Shown piece after piece: positions 52,436 through 56,653 of a DNA stretch of 56,653 nt. This DNA is from DATJPY01 sp035506135. GTDB lineage: Bacteria; Myxococcota_A; UBA9160; PR03. The translations under genes were made by a program, and so were the position numbers. The stretch is taken from positions 1 through 56,653 of the forward strand of contig DATJPY010000055.1 in NCBI GenBank assembly GCA_035506135.1, given 5' to 3'. Each line of letters starts with the position of its first letter. Position 1 is the stretch's first letter. The notes beneath the pieces are model-generated. The model had not been told where the DNA came from, ran no database searches, and saw only the letters and a program-made list of their open reading frames with translations.

Positions 52436-54645
52436 TAGAGCCTCGCGTAGCGCTGCCGCAGCCGGTGGCGGACCAGCTCGGCGGCGGTGTTCACGGTGAA
52501 GGTGATCGCGAACAGGAGCAGCGCGGCCAGGAACAGCGTGCGGTACAGCGTGGCGCCCTGCGGCGCCTCGGGAATCTCGACCGCGATGTTCGCGGAGAGC
52601 GTTCGGAAGCCGTTGAAGGGGCTCCAGTCGATGATCGGCGTGTTGCCGGTCGCCATCAGCACGATCATGGTCTCGCCGACCGCGCGCCCGAAGCCGATCA
52701 TCACGGCCGAGAACAGGCCCGCGCTCGCAGTCGGCAGCACCACGCGCACCACCGTCTGCCAGCGGCTCGCGCCGAGCGCGAGCGATCCCGCGGAGAGGTC
52801 GGTGGGGACATTCGAGAAGGCGTCCTCCGCGATGGCGAAGATGATCGGGATCACCGCGAAGCCCATCGCGATGCCGACCACGACGGCGTTGCGCTGGTCG
52901 TAGGCGAGGCCCGTCGCGTGCTGGAGCCAGACCGGGAAGCTCCCGCCGAAGAAGGCATCCTCGATGCGGCCCGAGAGCGAGATGCAGACCGCCGACGCCG
53001 CGAGGACGGCGGCCGCGATCCAGCCGACCTCGGCGCCGCTCGGCCAGCTCCCCGTCCACCGCCTCGGCAGCGACTGCCAGAGCCAGCCGGCCGCGATCGC
53101 GGCGAGCGGCACCCCGACCCCCATCGCGAGCAGGGCGGGAAAGAGCTGCTCGAGGCGCGGCGCGAGCCAGAGCGCCGCGAGGAAGCCGAGGACGACACTG
53201 GGCAGTGCCGCCATGATCTCGACTCCGGGCTTCACCCAGCGCTGCAGCGTCGGGTGGAGGAACTGCGAGGTGTACATCGCGCCGAGCACCGCGAGCGGTA
53301 CGGCGAGCAGCAGCGCATAGAAGGTCCCCTTGAGCGTTCCGGCCAGGAGCGGGGTCAGCGAGAGCTTGGGCTCGAACGCGTCGTCCCCGCTGCTCGACTG
53401 CCAGACGAAGTCGGGCTCGGGGGCGCCCTCGTACCAGACCCGGCCGAACAGGGCCTGCAGCGAGAGCTCGGGATGGGGATCGTCGACGTCGAGGCCGAGC
53501 AGCCCGCCGGTGCCGCCGCGCAGCGCGCCGTCTCCCTTCGGTGCGAAGACGAGGGCGCTCGGCTCGGCGAGCGGCGGTGCGCCGCGCCAGAGAACGCGGC
53601 CCGACGTCGAGTGGAGGAGGCCGAGCGAGCCGTCGGCGGCCTCGGCGAAGAAGCTGCGGTCGCGCTGCGAAGGCGCGAGCCGCTCGATCGCCGCCGGGAA
53701 CCGCGGGAAGTCGCGGATGCGCTCGAGGCGAGGCGGGGCGCCCGCTCGAGGCACCGCGAACCAGACCGACAGCGAGCCGTCCTGCTGGCCGACGACGAGG
53801 CTCCGGCCGCCGATCAGGAGCGCCAGCGCGCGGATCGCCGAGCCTCCGGCGGACGCCTGCTCGGCAGGCTCCACGGAGGCGCCGCGCAGGTCGAAGCGCA
53901 GCACCTGCCCGTCGTCGGTGCCGGCGTAGAGGTCGCGCGCGTCGGGTGCGAGCGCGAGGGCCGAGACGGGCGCGGGCGCGGCCAGCGCTCGCCGCTCGCT
54001 CGTGACGGAGGTCTCGCCCGTGAAGGCGTTGTGCTCCGCCTCGCGGCGCACGAGGGCGACGCGGCCGTCCGCGAGCGCGGCGGCGAGCGTCGTGGTGTCG
54101 CCGGCGCGGAGCGCGAGCGCCCGGATCGCGGGGCCGGGTGGGCCGACCTCCAGCCGCAGCGGCTCGCCGATCGAGGGCTCGATGCGGCGCACCCCGTCCG
54201 CGAAGGAGACGGCAAAGGTGACCGGCACGACGACCGCGGTGCCGTCTGCGGAGGCACCGGCGAGCGTGCCGCCGGCGGGATCGGCGACCGCGACGCCGAA
54301 GGCATCGGCGAGGCGCTGCTCGAGCACCGTCGCTCCGTCGTCGAGCCGCACGACGCGCAGCACGCCGTCGGCGCCGAGCGCCGCCGCGTGGCTCCGGTGC
54401 TCGTTCACGAGGAGCGCGAGCGGGGCGGCACCCGAGGCCCGGAGCAGCGGAAGCGGCGAGACCCGGGCCGGCCGCAGCACCGGCGCGATCTCGGCGACCA
54501 GGAAGGCGAGGATGGCGAGGATGCTCGCCAGCACGGCGAACCCGCCGATCCGGATCACGAGCGCGCCGATCCGGTCGGCGACCAGCCGGCGCCGCGCCGT
54601 CGACGCGACGGCGGGGACGCCGTGCGGGATCGCGCCGGCCGCCAT
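52435..54645 (-). CDS. pstC: Phosphate ABC transporter permease PstC, with beta-propeller-like insert
   Basis: This 736-residue PstC has a first helix (ALVIRIGGFAVLASILAILAF, partly shown) and then about 330 residues of extracytoplasmic, repeat-like beta sequence: ALGADGVLRVVRLDDGATVL, ALALAPDARDLYAGTDDGQV and ALLIGGRSLVVGQQDGSLSV. This resembles a WD/PQQ-type beta-propeller. The permease core follows (LLAVPLAVLGAMYTSQFLH, PSVVLGFLAAL, then ALGASRWQTVVRVVLP and GRAVGETMIVLMATG). ATG at 54645 lies 1 nt after the pstS stop. The propeller could sense or help bind PstS; long PstC forms occur in some Proteobacteria, and the propeller reading is an inference. Confidence 0.92.
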   Translation of the reverse strand: MAAGAIPHGVPAVASTARRRLVADRIGALVIRIGGFAVLASILAILAFLVAEIAPVLRPARVSPLPLLRASGAAPLALLVNEHRSHAAALGADGVLRVVRLDDGATVLEQRLADAFGVAVADPAGGTLAGASADGTAVVVPVTFAVSFADGVRRIEPSIGEPLRLEVGPPGPAIRALALRAGDTTTLAAALADGRVALVRREAEHNAFTGETSVTSERRALAAPAPVSALALAPDARDLYAGTDDGQVLRFDLRGASVEPAEQASAGGSAIRALALLIGGRSLVVGQQDGSLSVWFAVPRAGAPPRLERIRDFPRFPAAIERLAPSQRDRSFFAEAADGSLGLLHSTSGRVLWRGAPPLAEPSALVFAPKGDGALRGGTGGLLGLDVDDPHPELSLQALFGRVWYEGAPEPDFVWQSSSGDDAFEPKLSLTPLLAGTLKGTFYALLLAVPLAVLGAMYTSQFLHPTLQRWVKPGVEIMAALPSVVLGFLAALWLAPRLEQLFPALLAMGVGVPLAAIAAGWLWQSLPRRWTGSWPSGAEVGWIAAAVLAASAVCISLSGRIEDAFFGGSFPVWLQHATGLAYDQRNAVVVGIAMGFAVIPIIFAIAEDAFSNVPTDLSAGSLALGASRWQTVVRVVLPTASAGLFSAVMIGFGRAVGETMIVLMATGNTPIIDWSPFNGFRTLSANIAVEIPEAPQGATLYRTLFLAALLLFAITFTVNTAAELVRHRLRQRYARL

Positions 54646-54646
54646 C

Positions 54647-55624
54647 TCAGGAGCCGAGCTTCTTGCGCTCTTCGCCGTCGATCGCCTGGGTGATCGGGAG
54701 GAAGCCGGCCTTCACCACCACCTCCTGGCCGTCGTGCGAGAGCACGAAGCGCAGGAACTCGCGCACGAGCGGGTCGGGCGCCTGCCCCGGCTTCTGGTTC
54801 ACGTACACGAACAGGAACCGCGCGAGGGGGTAGCGGCCGGAGTAGACGCCCGCCGCGTCGGCCGCGACGTAGGGCTGGCCCTCGGCCTTCGCGAGCTCCA
54901 GCGACTTCACGCCGGAGGTGCGGTAGCCCATGCCGCTGTACCCGATCGCGAAGGTGTCCTCGGTCACTCCCTGCACCACCGAGGCCGAGCCCGGCTGCTC
55001 CTTCACCTCGTCGCGGTAGTCGCCGTTGCAGAGCGCGTGCTCCTTGAAGTAGCCGTAGGTGCCCGAGGCCGAGTTGCGCCCGTAGAGGCTGATGCGCCGC
55101 CCCTTGAACACCCCGCCGAGGCCGATCTGCGACCAGTCGTCGATCGCGGCCGGCATGCCACAGCGCCGCGTCTTCGAGAAGATCGCGTCGATCTGCGGCA
55201 GCGTGGCCTGGGTGAGCGGGTTGTCCTTGTTGACCCACACCGCGAGCGCGTCGACGGCCACCCGGTAGGCCGTCGGCTTGTAGCCGAACTTCTTCTCGAA
55301 GGCGTCGATCTCGGTCGGCTTCATCTCGCGGCTCATCGGTCCGAGCTGCGCCGTGCCATCGATCAGCGCCGGCGGCGCCGTCGACGAGCCCTTGCCCTCG
55401 ATCTGGACCTTCACGTTCGGGTACCGGGTATGGAAGCCCTCGGCCCACAGGGTCATCGTGTCGTTGAGCGTGTCGGAGCCGATCGAGCTCAGGTTGCCGG
55501 AGACGCCGCTCGTCACCGCGTACGGCGGGATTCCGGCCTCGATCGCCACCGGCTGACCCCAGGCGCAGAGCGGGACGAGCCCGCTCGCGGCGATCAAGAT
55601 GGCCGCGAGTCGCGGACGCTGCAT
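54647..55624 (-). CDS. pstS: Periplasmic phosphate-binding protein PstS
   Basis: This 325-residue solute-binding protein captures phosphate for the Pst transporter. It has a signal peptide (AAILIAASGLVPLCAWG), phosphate-contact motifs (LSSIGSDTLNDTM with Ser/Asp, GKGSSTAPPALIDG, SREMKPTEI) and the central GRNSASGTYGYFKE, typical of PstS. The hinge and C-terminal lobe are complete (DPLVREFLRFVLSHDGQEVV). ATG at 55624 is the operon's first start, with a GAGGG ribosome-binding site. It is divergent from phoU, the 119-bp gap holding a candidate Pho box. Confidence 0.95.
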   Translation of the reverse strand: MQRPRLAAILIAASGLVPLCAWGQPVAIEAGIPPYAVTSGVSGNLSSIGSDTLNDTMTLWAEGFHTRYPNVKVQIEGKGSSTAPPALIDGTAQLGPMSREMKPTEIDAFEKKFGYKPTAYRVAVDALAVWVNKDNPLTQATLPQIDAIFSKTRRCGMPAAIDDWSQIGLGGVFKGRRISLYGRNSASGTYGYFKEHALCNGDYRDEVKEQPGSASVVQGVTEDTFAIGYSGMGYRTSGVKSLELAKAEGQPYVAADAAGVYSGRYPLARFLFVYVNQKPGQAPDPLVREFLRFVLSHDGQEVVVKAGFLPITQAIDGEERKKLGS

Positions 55625-55687
55625 CGGAACCCTCCCTTGGTTGGCGGCGAGGCTAGGGGCGCTCGGTTGCGGCGGTGGGGAGGCTCT

Positions 55688-55704
55688 GTGACGTCTCGGT
55701 GACG
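55688..55704. promoter_or_regulatory. Candidate Pho box between pstS and phoU
   Basis: GTGACG at 55688-55693 is repeated at 55699-55704 with an 11-bp period, read on the pstS strand as CGTCACCGAGACGTCAC. Two same-strand repeats of (C)GTCAC spaced by 11 bp are the layout PhoB dimers bind. It lies 64-80 bp upstream of the pstS start and 40-56 bp upstream of phoU, fit to control either. Confidence 0.6.
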
Positions 55705-55743
55705 GGAGCGTGGGAGTCGAGCCGGCCCGCTATCTTGCGCGGC

Positions 55744-56418
55744 ATGGCGCGGACCCTGGAGCCGTTCCTCGGCGAGGTCAACGAGCTGATCCTGCAGATG
55801 GGCGGCCGCTGCGAGGCGATCCTCGACAAGGCGGTGCGGGCCCTGCTCCAGCGCGACGCGGAGCTCGCCGCGGAGGTGCGCGGGGACGACCTCGAGATCG
55901 ACCGCCTCGACGTCCGGATCGACGAGGCGGTCCTGCGCAGCCTCGCGCTCCAGGCGCCGGTCGCCGACGACCTGCGACGCATCCTGGCCGCGCACGAGAT
56001 CGCCATCGATCTGGAGCGGGTCGGGGACCTCGCGCGCAACATCGCGAAGAGCGCCGAGCGGCTGGCGATCCGCACGCCGGTTCCGATCCCTGCGACGCTC
56101 GAGGTGCTCGCCTCGGAGTGCCAGAGCATGCTGCACGGGGCGCTCGATGCCTTCGTCCACCGCGACGCCGAGCACGCGCGGCGTCTCCTCGAGCAGGACG
56201 AGCAGGTCGACGACGACCAGGACCGAGTGATCCGCGAGGCGCTCGGCGAGATCCAGCAGCATCCGGACCTGTTCTCGCAGCAGATCGACCTGATCCTGGT
56301 CGCCAAGAACCTCGAGCGGGTGGGCGACCACGCCACCAACATCGCCGAGTCGGTGATCCTGGTGGTCGAGGGCCGCGTCGTGAAGCACGCGGATAAGCTC
56401 GCGCGCGCGAGGGGTTGA
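55744..56418 (+). CDS. phoU: Phosphate-uptake regulator PhoU
   Basis: This 224-residue, all-helical protein is the negative regulator linking Pst activity to PhoR. Two PhoU repeats are visible, each with the conserved acidic metal-binding motif: EIAIDLERVGDLARNIAKSA (residues about 85-104) and ILVAKNLERVGDHATNIAES (about 187-206). Length is normal. ATG at 55744 has a GC-rich leader, while the divergent pstS shares its regulatory gap. Unlike in E. coli, phoU is not at the end of the pst operon but transcribed away from it. Confidence 0.95.
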   Translation: MARTLEPFLGEVNELILQMGGRCEAILDKAVRALLQRDAELAAEVRGDDLEIDRLDVRIDEAVLRSLALQAPVADDLRRILAAHEIAIDLERVGDLARNIAKSAERLAIRTPVPIPATLEVLASECQSMLHGALDAFVHRDAEHARRLLEQDEQVDDDQDRVIREALGEIQQHPDLFSQQIDLILVAKNLERVGDHATNIAESVILVVEGRVVKHADKLARARG

Positions 56419-56494
56419 GCCAAAGTCCGCGGCGACGTCACCGAGTCGCCATGCGCCCGGACGATGCTCCCGCCATCGAACCGGAGAAACCGTC

Positions 56495-56653
56495 GTGAGC
56501 GAAGGAAGCGAGCCGCTGGTCCAGATCTTCCGCCGCGGCACCGGCTACGCCGCGCGCGGCGCGCTCTTCTACCTGTGGGACGAGGACGCCGGGGAGCTGC
56601 TGCGGAGCGCGGCCATGTTCGCCGGCTCCGGCCGCGCGCGTCCGCGCGGCGCC
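56495..56653 (+). CDS. Start of an unidentified gene, cut by window edge
   Basis: A frame starting at GTG 56495 with GGAG about 11-14 nt upstream runs open to the window end: about 53 residues beginning MSEGSEPLVQIFRRG and continuing ARGALFYLWDEDAGELL, RSAAMFAGSG. No family can be assigned. It may be co-transcribed with phoU, 76 nt upstream. A partial Pho-box-like GTCACCGAG lies between at about 56437. Confidence 0.55.
   Translation, partial: MSEGSEPLVQIFRRGTGYAARGALFYLWDEDAGELLRSAAMFAGSGRARPRGA

Overview
The window is dense, high-GC DNA (by eye about 70% G+C) from a Gram-negative bacterium. An LPS-type kdsB, outer-membrane DUF1302 proteins, lipoprotein signals and a Pst/Pho system show the Gram-negative envelope. 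The gene mix (alternative complex III, paired acyl-CoA dehydrogenases with a thiolase, a PAC2-family protein, an LLM-class flavin oxidoreductase, a PPi-type phosphofructokinase, a rhomboid with extra soluble domains) fits the former Deltaproteobacteria (Myxococcota, Desulfobacterota or Binatota neighbourhood). The exact phylum is inference.

Layout. 1-9.1 kb: two DUF1302 outer-membrane paralogues (the first cut by the window edge), a convergent DUF1329 gene, then a histidine kinase/response regulator pair. 9.2-13.8 kb: a PAC2 protein, and a leftward group of thiolase, two acyl-CoA dehydrogenases and a Trm112-like protein (fatty-acid oxidation). 14.1-21.6 kb: a complete actABCDEF operon for alternative complex III, the quinol:cytochrome c/HiPIP oxidoreductase, with overlapping or tightly spaced genes and a plausible sigma-70 promoter. 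21.6-24.9 kb: rhomboid protease, a metallo-beta-lactamase-fold protein lacking its metal ligands, and purU. 24.9-29.9 kb: a repeat-rich stretch with a probable short transcript ending in a terminator, a truncated CLC-channel remnant, a membrane-fused spermidine synthase-like gene, a NicO-type metal transporter and kdsB. 29.9-33.2 kb: an orphan ParA-type ATPase, a PEP-CTERM-like secreted protein and PPi-phosphofructokinase behind a tandem repeat. 33.3-43.4 kb: a two-gene ABC exporter, a lipoprotein, an LLM oxidoreductase, an SH3 protein, an AsmA-like protein, tRNA-Asn, greA, a CPBP protease, RidA, a histidine phosphatase and a small unknown protein. 43.7-47.8 kb: BFN protein, tRNA-Pro, an MMPL/RND transporter and a LolA-like protein. 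47.9-56.6 kb: the phosphate regulon (phoB-phoR, pstSCAB, phoU) with a candidate Pho box between pstS and phoU, then the start of an unidentified gene.

The most unusual signal is a dispersed palindromic element of up to about 116 bp, seen in at least eight full or partial copies. Its core is a short perfect hairpin, usually with a TTC loop. The stem sequence differs between copies on both arms, so pairing is kept while sequence is not. Two full copies lie in frame inside protein-coding genes and add the same peptide to two unrelated membrane proteins. Other copies sit exactly at stop codons of two-component genes, and a cluster abuts the broken CLC gene. This resembles, by analogy only, the protein-invading palindromic elements of Rickettsia.
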